From Roseibium sp. MMSF_3544 (GTDB lineage: Bacteria; Pseudomonadota; Alphaproteobacteria; Rhizobiales; Stappiaceae), in assembly GCF_030732845.1 (NCBI RefSeq), contig NZ_JASHKA010000038.1:1-43201 (forward strand): DNA of 43,201 nucleotides, written 5' to 3'. Positions within the stretch are counted from its first letter, which is position 1, and every line of letters begins with the position of its first letter. Positions 1-6,980 of this stretch are shown here, in pieces. Position numbers and translations under genes: made by a program. Under the pieces are notes generated by a model that made no database searches, had not been told where the DNA came from, and saw only the letters and a program-made list of their open reading frames with translations.

Positions 1-75
1 CCTGCGCTTTCGCTCCTTGCCGCTGGTCAAAACGATCCAAACCAAATTGACTTCATTTATGAGTCCGTACCCTAG
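1..75 (+). mobile_element. MITE-like element, copy 1 (right end only)
   Basis: This is the terminal ~71 bases plus CTAG of an inverted-repeat element whose complete copies lie at 10540-10809 and 16092-16361. The visible part is identical, base for base, to the reverse complement of the left end of the 10.5 kb copy. It ends in GTCCGTACC followed by CTAG, the same tetranucleotide that borders every other end. The rest is cut off by the window edge. The CTAG overlaps the stop codon of the neighbouring DUF1232 gene. Confidence 0.85.
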
Positions 76-452
76 AGATCGCCGTCTTTCAGAGCTTCGC
101 GGGCTGCGTCATAGTGATCTTCACGCATGTGACTGCGGACCATGGCGATCGCGGCCATCAGCACGGTTGCGTCGTCACCAAAGCCGACGCCGATCAGGAA
201 ATCGGGGATCGTATCGATCGGCAGCACGAAATAGGCAAGCGCGGCAAGCACGGTTGCCCGAACCTTGGTGGGTGTTGCCGGATCGAGCGCACAGTAATAC
301 CCAGCGACCACATCCTCCATGAACGGGATCTGCCGGGCAGCCTTTTTCGCCGTCGCCAGCAGCTTCTGGCGTACGGTTTTCGTCTGCTCTTCTTCCGGAC
401 CGAGGTATTCGGGTTCGAAACCCAGGTCTTCAAATGAAAAAGAGGAGGTCAT
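72..452 (-). CDS. DUF1232 (YkvA-family) small membrane-associated protein
   Basis: A 126-residue protein of the YkvA/DUF1232 family, whose biochemical role is unknown. The family signature is the hydrophobic helix with a Leu-Pro-Ile-Asp-Thr-Ile-Pro-Asp motif, here around residues 75-90 (YFVLPIDTIPDFL), followed by a Gly-rich GVGFGDDATVL stretch that probably forms a second membrane-inserted helix. The N-terminal third is acidic and charged, so likely cytosolic. I chose the ATG at 452 because GGGAGA lies about ten bases upstream; a longer reading to 512 has no such site. The stop codon TAG is made of the TA and first G at the edge of the mobile element copy at the window start, so the insertion sits exactly at the end of the gene. 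The C-terminus (EALKDGDL) looks complete for the family. Confidence 0.85.
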   Translation of the reverse strand: MTSSFSFEDLGFEPEYLGPEEEQTKTVRQKLLATAKKAARQIPFMEDVVAGYYCALDPATPTKVRATVLAALAYFVLPIDTIPDFLIGVGFGDDATVLMAAIAMVRSHMREDHYDAAREALKDGDL

Positions 453-799
453 CGCTGAGGTCTCCCACGTGTTGCCCAACTTTACATGTGGTGAATTTGC
501 CCACGACTTCAACCATAACGCAAATTGGCGGCAACCGAAGCGGGAAAGGTTACTCGTTTGGAGCCGAACACCAGTTTGGTCGTTGCACCGAGCGACGGCA
601 GGGTTTGAACGTTGTGTTTGGCACCCTAATGACGCATAGGTCCGGCAACAGGTGTCAGAGCTCAGAAAGAGAGTGAAGCCATGTAGCTTTTGGGTGTTCG
701 ATCCTGACAGAATGGTCGAGCACTGCTTTTCCTCTAACGCTTTGATTTTGTGCTGTTATTTGATCCGATCGCGAAAACACCAGGCCTGACTTGGGCACT
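453..799. other. Intergenic, no gene recognised
   Basis: About 350 bases between two minus-strand genes. I see no convincing protein, RNA gene or terminator. It must hold the promoter of the DUF1232 gene, but no clear -35/-10 pair stands out on the minus strand. Confidence 0.5.
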
Positions 800-1222
800 C
801 TAGCCAGGTTCAATTGCGGACCGGTGAGTGACGCCGAGCTGGGTGATCAACAACGCTGCCCCCATCAGCGCGAACCCTTTCAAAAAATGCGCCTGCTGCG
901 AGGCCCAAAGGGTGGGGTCGTTTTGAGTAAGTAATTCATAACCGTGCACAACAAAAGTCACCGGAAGCAGAAAAGCGACCAGAAGCCACCCCCCCAGGCG
1001 TGGATGCCAATTGAAAAGGATCATTGCCGCCCCGGCCAATTCCACAGCACCTGAGACATAAATCAGGAAAACCGGGTAGGGGACCATCTCGGGCATCAAC
1101 GCAACGTAGTAGGGGACGTTGGTAAAATGCGTCACGCCTGACAGGAAGAAGAGCGAGGTAAACAGCAAACGTGCTGCAAGTGTTAAGCCCCAATGGTTCG
1201 GTAGACGGTTTTCGGCAAACAT
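800..1222 (-). CDS. DoxX-family integral membrane protein
   Basis: A 140-residue protein with four hydrophobic segments (about residues 12-32, 50-70, 78-96 and 112-130), the usual size and layout of DoxX/DoxD-like proteins. It matches the family in the Gly-Val-Thr-His-Phe turn after the first helix and the charged H-G-Y-E and F-L-K-G turns flanking the last helices. DoxX-like proteins are linked to quinone or thiol redox chemistry in some organisms, but function in this subgroup is not established. It lies 36 bases downstream of a secreted hydrolase gene on the same strand, so the two are probably one operon, and that operon diverges from an AraC regulator. A stress or detoxification cassette is a reasonable inference from the context only. 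Confidence 0.8.
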   Translation of the reverse strand: MFAENRLPNHWGLTLAARLLFTSLFFLSGVTHFTNVPYYVALMPEMVPYPVFLIYVSGAVELAGAAMILFNWHPRLGGWLLVAFLLPVTFVVHGYELLTQNDPTLWASQQAHFLKGFALMGAALLITQLGVTHRSAIEPG

Positions 1223-1258
1223 GGGAAACGCCTTGATTGAGGATCATGCCAAGGCCGC

Positions 1259-2041
1259 TCACCTGGAAGGAGCGACTTCGTTTTGAGATGCTGTTGCGAC
1301 GGCAGTCAGGATGAGGCTCGCCACGGCTTCTGGATGGGATAACATGGCAACATGGCTTGAGGCGACTGACGTTACCTTTGCCTCCATGCGCTTTGCGAAA
1401 TACCCCTGTAGACGCGGTGGAATGATCTGATCGTCTTCAGCAAGCAGATAATATGTCGGTTGCACCGACCAGGACGCGATGGTGGGGGCTTCGGAGTTGA
1501 TCTTGTACTGGATCGGGCCTTGGGTCGCGGCGATCAGAGCGGTTTCCTCAGGCGCAAGATCGGGGGCGAAATAGGTTGCAATCCCTTCAGCGCTCAGCCT
1601 GACATAGCCACCTGAGTCGGGTGTTGCCTCTGCCTGCCAGGGAGCGGGAGGCTTGCCTTTCAGCAAGTTGGTCATGGCTTCACCGGCATCCAGGGCCAAG
1701 CCCGCGACATAAACCAGGGCCTTGACGTTCTCATGTGTCCCGGCCTCGGTGATGACATTGCCGCCATAAGAATGACCGACAAGCACAACCGGGCCGTCCT
1801 GCATCTCAACGAGCCGCGTGACGACTGCCGCGTCGCCTTGCAGCGACGATAAAGGAAGCTGCGCAGCACTGACGGAGACACCAGCCTCATGCAGGAGAGG
1901 GATCACCTTGTGCCATGCAGAGCCATCGGAGAACGCACCATGGACAAGAACGACGGAGGCCTCCTCCGCTGTGGCGCTCATCGGAAGCGCCAACGCGATA
2001 GCGGCCATTCCGGCACGGAACGTGTTTAGAAATCTGGACAT
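1259..2041 (-). CDS. Secreted alpha/beta hydrolase
   Basis: A 260-residue alpha/beta-hydrolase-fold enzyme. The first ~25 residues (basic start, then AGMAAIALALPMSATA) form a Sec signal peptide ending at Ala-X-Ala, so export to the periplasm is likely. The catalytic set is visible: VLVHGAF oxyanion region, nucleophile Ser in GHSYGG, Asp in AEDDQIIPP, and His in SSHVAMLSHPE. It resembles the small esterase/salicylate-esterase-like hydrolases often annotated only by fold; the substrate cannot be named. I chose the ATG at 2041 because GAGGAG sits about nine bases upstream and because it yields a clean signal peptide; a longer reading adds 15 residues with no such site. The divergent AraC gene starts only ~64 bases away, so the short shared promoter probably makes this gene a direct target of that regulator. 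Confidence 0.85.
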   Translation of the reverse strand: MSRFLNTFRAGMAAIALALPMSATAEEASVVLVHGAFSDGSAWHKVIPLLHEAGVSVSAAQLPLSSLQGDAAVVTRLVEMQDGPVVLVGHSYGGNVITEAGTHENVKALVYVAGLALDAGEAMTNLLKGKPPAPWQAEATPDSGGYVRLSAEGIATYFAPDLAPEETALIAATQGPIQYKINSEAPTIASWSVQPTYYLLAEDDQIIPPRLQGYFAKRMEAKVTSVASSHVAMLSHPEAVASLILTAVATASQNEVAPSR

Positions 2042-2074
2042 CACGGAATATCTCCTCGGCGGTTTAGCGTTGCC

Positions 2075-2081
2075 AAGGAGG
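2075..2081 (+). promoter_or_regulatory. Perfect Shine-Dalgarno site not matched to an ATG
   Basis: AAGGAGG lies six bases before an in-frame ACG codon (2088) of the AraC gene but 24 bases before the first in-frame ATG (2106). It decides between two start models for that gene, see the regulator entry. Confidence 0.5.
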
Positions 2082-2105
2082 TACAAGACGAGTCAGGGTT
2101 TGCCG

Positions 2106-3044
2106 ATGATGCGGACAACGGAAGACTTAGCAGAAACGCCAAATTTCGAGACCGATGCGTTTTCGGAGGTCCTCAACATTGTCCATGTCCGCGGAGAAAC
2201 AGCCCGGTTGGTCACGTCGCAGTCCCAGCGCAAATTCTCCGTCCCAAGGGGCAAACCTTGCGTTTACATTGTCGAACGGGGGATGCTTGAAATCACCGTC
2301 GACGCGGAACCTCCGCTGCTGCTGCACGAAAAACAGATCGCCCTGATGCTGCAGGGTACGGCCCATCAGGCGGTTTTCAGCTCTTCTCGGCGGAATGCGA
2401 CGCGAACGCAAATGAACCAAGCCGATGCGGACGAGCGAGAAATTGAGGCAATCAATTGCTTCTGGGGCAGCTTTGCCGTCGATGGGGATCTGGCCACGCG
2501 AATTCTGCAATCCCTGCCCAAGGTGATTGTTCTCGACAGCCCTGCCGACAATCCCATCGAATGGGTCGACACGGTGTGCCAATTGGTGCTGAGAGAGCTT
2601 GGCGCAACCCGTCCTGGTGCAAGCCTTATGGTATCACGCCTGCTGGACCTGTTGTTGGTCATCATCCTGCGTCGCTGGGCGCAATCCGAGGACAGTCTTC
2701 CCGGCTGGCTCGCAGCCGCCAAGGACGAGCGAATTGCCCGCACCCTCTCCGCAATTCATGCCGATTCTTCACGCACTTTGACCAATGGCGAACTCGCTGA
2801 TCTCGCCGGGATGTCCGTATCGAGCTACACCACCCGATTCAAGCAGGTGATGGGTCAATCGCCGGGGTCCTATCTGCGAGCCTGGCGGCTGGATCAAGCA
2901 GCCGAAGCTCTCTTGCACTCCAGCACGTCGATCGATGCGATCGCATACCGCGTGGGCTATGCCTCCAAGGAAGCCTTCAGCCGGGCATTCCAGGCGAAGT
3001 TCCATACCAGCCCTTCGGCCTGGAGAGCCTCCCGCGCAAGCTGA
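2106..3044 (+). CDS. AraC-family transcriptional regulator (N-terminal cupin type)
   Basis: A 312-residue regulator. Residues ~1-200 form the cupin-like ligand/dimerisation domain of the 'AraC N-terminal' type (VEVGM-like VERGMLEI segment, then LMVSRLLDLLLVIILRRW before the linker). Residues ~205-312 hold the two helix-turn-helix units: ELADLAGMSVSSYTTRFKQ and IAYRVGYASKEAFSRAFQ with the closing SPSAWR. Regulators of this type commonly control adjacent oxidoreductase or hydrolase genes. It is divergent from the secreted hydrolase/DoxX pair with a very short shared promoter, so it most likely controls that pair and itself. The ATG at 2106 lacks a well-placed ribosome site; a perfect AAGGAGG instead precedes an in-frame ACG at 2088, so the protein may be six residues longer. 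The reading frame continues open further upstream without a start that has a ribosome site. Confidence 0.88.
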   Translation: MMRTTEDLAETPNFETDAFSEVLNIVHVRGETARLVTSQSQRKFSVPRGKPCVYIVERGMLEITVDAEPPLLLHEKQIALMLQGTAHQAVFSSSRRNATRTQMNQADADEREIEAINCFWGSFAVDGDLATRILQSLPKVIVLDSPADNPIEWVDTVCQLVLRELGATRPGASLMVSRLLDLLLVIILRRWAQSEDSLPGWLAAAKDERIARTLSAIHADSSRTLTNGELADLAGMSVSSYTTRFKQVMGQSPGSYLRAWRLDQAAEALLHSSTSIDAIAYRVGYASKEAFSRAFQAKFHTSPSAWRASRAS

Positions 3045-3178
3045 AAACCGGTCAGGGCACGCACCGTAGCGCCCATGATTTCAACGAGCAGGCATTCTCC
3101 TTCTTCTTTTTTTGTCCGGAAGGAGAAAGCCGTCTATTCAGGCCTTTGCGCGCGCACGCGGGATGACCGCGCGGCAAC

Positions 3179-4867
3179 TCACTGGTTGCCGCGGGTTTCG
3201 AGCAGTCTGCGGGCAATCACCTGGGCCTGGATTTCCGCTGCGCCTTCAAAGATGTTCAGGATGCGGGCGTCGCACAACACGCGTGACACCGGGTATTCCA
3301 GCGCGAAGCCGTTACCGCCATGGATCTGCAGCGCATTGTCGGCTGCGGCCCAGGCAACACGTGCGCCCAGCAGCTTGGCCATGCCGGCTTCCAGATCGCA
3401 GCGCTTGCCGGAATCCTTCTGCCAGGACGAGAAGTATGTGAGCTGACGGGCGATCATGAGTTCGGCTGTCATCAGGGCCAGCTTGTCAGAAACGCGCGGG
3501 AAACTGATCAAAGGCTTGCCGAATTGAATGCGTTCTTCCGCATATCGCAAGCCAAGGTCAAGCGCGGATTGGGCGACGCCGAGTGCCCGGGCAGCGGTTT
3601 GAATCCGCGCGCCTTCGAAGGTCTGCATCAATTGCTTGAAGCCTTCGCCCTCGACCTGGCCCAGGAGGTTCTCGGCCTTGACCTCAAATCCGTCAAAAGC
3701 GATTTCGTATTCCTTCATGCCCCGGTAACCGAGCACTTCGATCTCGCCGCCGGTCATGCCGTCCGCGGGGAACGGGTCCTCGTCGGTGCCACGCGGCTTT
3801 TCGGCGATGAACATGGACAGGCCCTTGTAACCGGGCTCATCCGGATTGGTGCGCGCCAGCAGCGTCATGATGTCCGCGCGAACCGGGTGCGTGATCCAGG
3901 TCTTGTTGCCGGAGATCTTCCAGGTGTCGCCGTCCTTGACCGCCCGCGTCTTGAGCGAGGCGAGGTCTGAGCCGGTGTTCGGTTCGGTGAAGACAGCTGT
4001 CGGCAGGATCTCGCCAGACGCGATTTTCGGCAGCCAGTGCTGTTTCTGATCGTCGGTGCCGCCGCACAGGATCAGCTCGGCGGCGATTTCAGACCTGGTA
4101 CCCAGCGAGCCCACACCGATATAGGCACGGGAGAGCTCCTCGGAGACCACGCACATGGCTTCCTTGCCAAGGCCGAGCCCCCCGTATTCTTCCGGAATGG
4201 TCAGGCCGAACACGCCGAGTTCGGACATCTGATTGACGACCTCGAGCGGAATATAGTCGTTTTTCAGGTGCCACTCATGGGCGTCGGGAACAACAGTGTC
4301 CTCCGCAAAGCGCCGCATTTCGTTGCGGATCTGCTCCATGGTCTCGTCAAGACCCGGGTCGCCGAACGTCGAATGACCGGCCTGGTCGCGGATAAGCGCT
4401 GCGATTTCGCTGCGAATGGCTGGCGTGTTGCCGGTTTCGATGAGGTCGTCGATTTCCGGAATGCGGAAGCCGGCTGCCTCCTCCGTGCTGATGCCAAGAT
4501 CGGAGAGGCGCACGAATTCGCCCTGGTTCATCGGGATGCCGCCGAAAATCTGCGCGAGAAACTCCGCAAAACCAAGCTGGACAATCCTGTCCTCCAGCGT
4601 GCCGTACCGGCCTTCTGCGCTCAAACGCGCCGCATACGCGTCGAGCTGCCGCAGGGATTCGACATAGGTTGCAAGCCAAGCAAGGCCGTGCGCAGCGCGT
4701 TGTTCTTGCTCCATAAGGCGCGCCGAAACGCGGCCATCTTCGGTTACCTGCGCCCGCACGCGTTGCGCTGCAAGATCAAGCAGGCGGTCGAGTGTATCGA
4801 CGGCCGAGGCGGTTCGTTCAGTCAGGCTCTCTGGCGTTTCTGCCGCCGTCAGGGCTGCAGTTGACAT
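3179..4867 (-). CDS. mcd: (2S)-methylsuccinyl-CoA dehydrogenase
   Basis: A 562-residue acyl-CoA dehydrogenase with the long N-terminal extension (~165 residues) that marks methylsuccinyl-CoA dehydrogenases; ordinary acyl-CoA dehydrogenases are ~380-400 residues. Known role of the family: FAD-dependent oxidation of (2S)-methylsuccinyl-CoA to mesaconyl-CoA in the ethylmalonyl-CoA pathway, which replaces the glyoxylate bypass for growth on acetate, C1 or PHB-derived carbon. Visible landmarks: YVESLRQLDAYAARL and FLAQIFGGIPMNQGE in the extension; TIPEEYGGLGLG, AVFTEPNTGSDLASLKT and GNKTWITHP in the FAD/substrate domains; QIHGGNGFALEYPVSR, then the glutamate in IFEGAAEIQ near the C-terminus. GGAG about eight bases before the ATG supports the start. 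The gene stands alone; other pathway genes are not in the window. Annotation as a generic acyl-CoA dehydrogenase would miss the extension. Confidence 0.9.
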   Translation of the reverse strand: MSTAALTAAETPESLTERTASAVDTLDRLLDLAAQRVRAQVTEDGRVSARLMEQEQRAAHGLAWLATYVESLRQLDAYAARLSAEGRYGTLEDRIVQLGFAEFLAQIFGGIPMNQGEFVRLSDLGISTEEAAGFRIPEIDDLIETGNTPAIRSEIAALIRDQAGHSTFGDPGLDETMEQIRNEMRRFAEDTVVPDAHEWHLKNDYIPLEVVNQMSELGVFGLTIPEEYGGLGLGKEAMCVVSEELSRAYIGVGSLGTRSEIAAELILCGGTDDQKQHWLPKIASGEILPTAVFTEPNTGSDLASLKTRAVKDGDTWKISGNKTWITHPVRADIMTLLARTNPDEPGYKGLSMFIAEKPRGTDEDPFPADGMTGGEIEVLGYRGMKEYEIAFDGFEVKAENLLGQVEGEGFKQLMQTFEGARIQTAARALGVAQSALDLGLRYAEERIQFGKPLISFPRVSDKLALMTAELMIARQLTYFSSWQKDSGKRCDLEAGMAKLLGARVAWAAADNALQIHGGNGFALEYPVSRVLCDARILNIFEGAAEIQAQVIARRLLETRGNQ

Positions 4868-5030
4868 AGGCGATCTCCGTTTTCATTTGTTGCGCCGATG
4901 CGCTTTTTGTTGAAGCTATGTTGCGTCGCACACACTCATTTGTCGAGCCGGAAATTCTTCTTCTTTCGAAGGGGGCAGTTTTCCCGCGTCCACACTTGAC
5001 TGTCAGGGGCGGCAAAGGCCAGATCAGGAC

Positions 5031-5915
5031 ATGAGTGTGCGGCAGACTTTCGTGGCGATTTTTTCAGTCCTTAAGGACGCGATTGGGCATTTTGCCCGCG
5101 ATGACGGCTTTGCCATGGCGAGCCATGTCGCGCTGTCCGGACTGCTGGCCATTTTCCCGCTCCTGATCTTCATCGCGTCGCTTGCGGCGTTTTTCGGCAT
5201 GACGGGTGCCGCCGACACGGCGTCCGATCTGGTGTTCGATGCCTGGCCGGAAGCGGTCGCAGCTCCGGTCGTGCGTGAAATCCACAACGTGCTGACGGTG
5301 CGGCGTGGAGATCTTCTGACCTTTGGCGCGATCGCGGCCTTCTGGTTTGCTTCCAATGGCGTTGAAGCACTTCGCACAGCATTGAACAGGGCCTACCGGC
5401 AGCAGGAACACCGGTCCATCGTGTTTTTGCGCCTGCAATCCCTCGGGCTTGTGCTTTTGGGCGCCGCCGTGCTGCTGGCGTACACATTCCTCGTGGTGCT
5501 TGCGCCCCTGGCCCTGGCGGCGCTGGAGGCTCATGTTCCAAAAGTCGAGTCGTTCCTGCTGTCCATCAACGTTGCACGCTATTCGCTGGCAGGGTCGCTG
5601 TTGATTATCGGGCTGTTCGTGACGCACTGGCTGTTGCCGGCCGGAAAGAGACGGTTTCGGGATTTGTGGCCTGGCGTCCTGGCAACTCTTGTCATGTGGA
5701 TCATCGCGGGCAGCGCGTTTGGGGCCTATCTGGCAAGTTTTGCCAACTACGTCTCCACATATGGCGGTCTCGCCGGCATCATGACCGCATTGATTTTTCT
5801 ATATATATGCGCGCTGGTGTTCATTCTTGGCGGTGAACTCAACGCGGCCATTTCCCGGCAGCGCAGGTTAAGGGACCGCATGAAGAAGCGCGCTGCGGCA
5901 GTGCCGGCGGCCTAG
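5031..5915 (+). CDS. YihY/BrkB-family inner membrane protein
   Basis: A 294-residue polytopic protein of the YihY/virulence-factor BrkB family, formerly mis-called ribonuclease BN. The N-terminal segment GFAMASHVALSGLLAIFPLLIF matches the family's first helix with its small-residue pattern, and about six membrane segments follow (around residues 35-55, 95-110, 135-160, 180-205, 215-240 and 245-270). The conserved loop around residue 105-125 contains WFASNGVEALRTALNRAY, a strong family signature. The tail is basic (RQRRLRDRMKKRAAA) and so probably cytoplasmic. Function is not established; roles in envelope transport have been proposed for relatives. It starts ~163 bases from the divergently read mcd gene and converges with the transporter gene downstream. 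Confidence 0.85.
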   Translation: MSVRQTFVAIFSVLKDAIGHFARDDGFAMASHVALSGLLAIFPLLIFIASLAAFFGMTGAADTASDLVFDAWPEAVAAPVVREIHNVLTVRRGDLLTFGAIAAFWFASNGVEALRTALNRAYRQQEHRSIVFLRLQSLGLVLLGAAVLLAYTFLVVLAPLALAALEAHVPKVESFLLSINVARYSLAGSLLIIGLFVTHWLLPAGKRRFRDLWPGVLATLVMWIIAGSAFGAYLASFANYVSTYGGLAGIMTALIFLYICALVFILGGELNAAISRQRRLRDRMKKRAAAVPAA

Positions 5916-5935
5916 CTTGAGGTTTTCCTCAGAAA

Positions 5936-5965
5936 GCCACATTTCATGCGGAAATGCTGAGTGGC
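5936..5965. terminator. Possible hairpin between convergent genes
   Basis: GCCAC at 5936-5940 pairs with GTGGC at 5961-5965, and ATTTC pairs with GAAAT inside. It sits between two convergent stop codons. There is no clear T-run on either side, so termination is only a guess. Confidence 0.3.
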
Positions 5966-5968
5966 CGA

Positions 5969-6901
5969 TCAGGAGCGTTGCGCCGACCGCCTGATGATCA
6001 GAACCGCACCGATGATCAGCGCCATTCCGGCAATCTGGATGAGCGACAGCGTTTCGTCGAAGAGGAAATAACTTTCGACCGCAGTTGCCACGGGAACCAG
6101 GTAAAAGAGGCTCGCGACCTGCGAGACCGCGCCTTCCCGGATGAGCAGCATCAGCAGCAGGATTGCTCCGACCGACAGAACCAGCACCAACCAGCCCATT
6201 GCGAAAATCAACTCGCCGGACCACGTGATCTGCCAGCTTTCGGATAGCGTCAGCGGCGCCGTGATCATCAGTGCACCGACATACTGCCAGATGGTCGCGG
6301 CCAGAAGATCCGTATCGGGTACAAACCGCTTTTGATAGACCGTTCCCAGGCTGATGGCGGCAACGGCAATGAACGCGGCGAGGATCGTCACCGTGGTTAT
6401 GCCAGTGCCACTGATGTCAAATTTGGGTCCGAGGACGAGAACCAGTCCGACCGCGCCGACCGCCATACTGAGCCAGTGTTTTCCTGAAACCGTTTCTTTC
6501 AGCAGCATGAGTGCGATCAGAGCTGTCAGAACCGGCTGTAACCCGACGATGATGGAGGAAGCGCCTGCCGGCATGCCCTGTTTGATCGCCCAGAAGATGC
6601 CGCCCAGGTAAATGCCGTGCACCAGCATCCCGGTGACGAGACAGTGGAAGACCGCCATCGGTGTGACCGGCCAGGACTTTGCCAGGATCAGCGCCAGACC
6701 CAGAAGAATGGGAACGACGATCAGGAACCGGACGGTGAGAAACACCATCGGGTCGATATAGGGTGCGCCTAGTTTTGAGCCGATGAACCCGGTCGACCAT
6801 AACAGGACGAAGATGACCGGTGCGGCTTTGGTCAGGAGATTCAAGGCGGCCTCAGCGAGAAAGACAACCGGCGCGGGACTGCGCCGGTTAAAACTTGGCA
6901 A
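5969..6901 (-). CDS. EamA-family (drug/metabolite transporter) permease
   Basis: A 310-residue permease with ten hydrophobic helices in two EamA repeats. The first repeat begins with APVIFVLLWSTGFIGSKLGAPYIDP, a classic start of the family, and the second with ITTVTILAAFIAVAAISLGTVYQKRF. The substrate cannot be read from sequence; family members export amino acids, nucleosides or metabolites. The start is uncertain: the longest reading uses TTG at 6901, while an internal TTG at 6844 (reading NLLTKAAPVIF) follows CTGAGG and would put the first helix at the usual distance from the N-terminus. There is no ATG before the first helix. It diverges from the chemoreceptor gene with ~80 bases between, so the two promoters are close together, and it converges with the YihY gene. 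Confidence 0.85.
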   Translation of the reverse strand: MPSFNRRSPAPVVFLAEAALNLLTKAAPVIFVLLWSTGFIGSKLGAPYIDPMVFLTVRFLIVVPILLGLALILAKSWPVTPMAVFHCLVTGMLVHGIYLGGIFWAIKQGMPAGASSIIVGLQPVLTALIALMLLKETVSGKHWLSMAVGAVGLVLVLGPKFDISGTGITTVTILAAFIAVAAISLGTVYQKRFVPDTDLLAATIWQYVGALMITAPLTLSESWQITWSGELIFAMGWLVLVLSVGAILLLMLLIREGAVSQVASLFYLVPVATAVESYFLFDETLSLIQIAGMALIIGAVLIIRRSAQRS

Positions 6902-6980
6902 GATACACGGTTGTTAACCGTAAATTGGCATTTTTAGCCAAATTTGAGTCGTCAAATAAAGCATTAAGGGACATACGCCG

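Noticed and set aside
400..425. tRNA T-arm-like string GGGTTCGAAACCC
   Set aside because: It is inside the conserved coding region of the DUF1232 gene and no acceptor or anticodon arms can be placed around it.
746..780. Shared string TTTGATCC-ATCGCGAAAA at about 755 and 36457
   Set aside because: Eighteen bases with one mismatch; chance occurrence of such a pair in 43 kb is not unlikely and the flanks do not match.
3095..3127. Inverted repeat TTCTCCTTC/GAAGGAGAA between the AraC and mcd genes
   Set aside because: The stem is A/T- and purine-rich and the T-run is in the loop, not after the stem, so it is not a convincing terminator; function unclear.
6902..6960. Imperfect inverted repeat AATTGGC/GCCAAATT before the chemoreceptor
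   Set aside because: Arms are offset by one base and lie in A/T-rich promoter DNA; too weak to call an operator.
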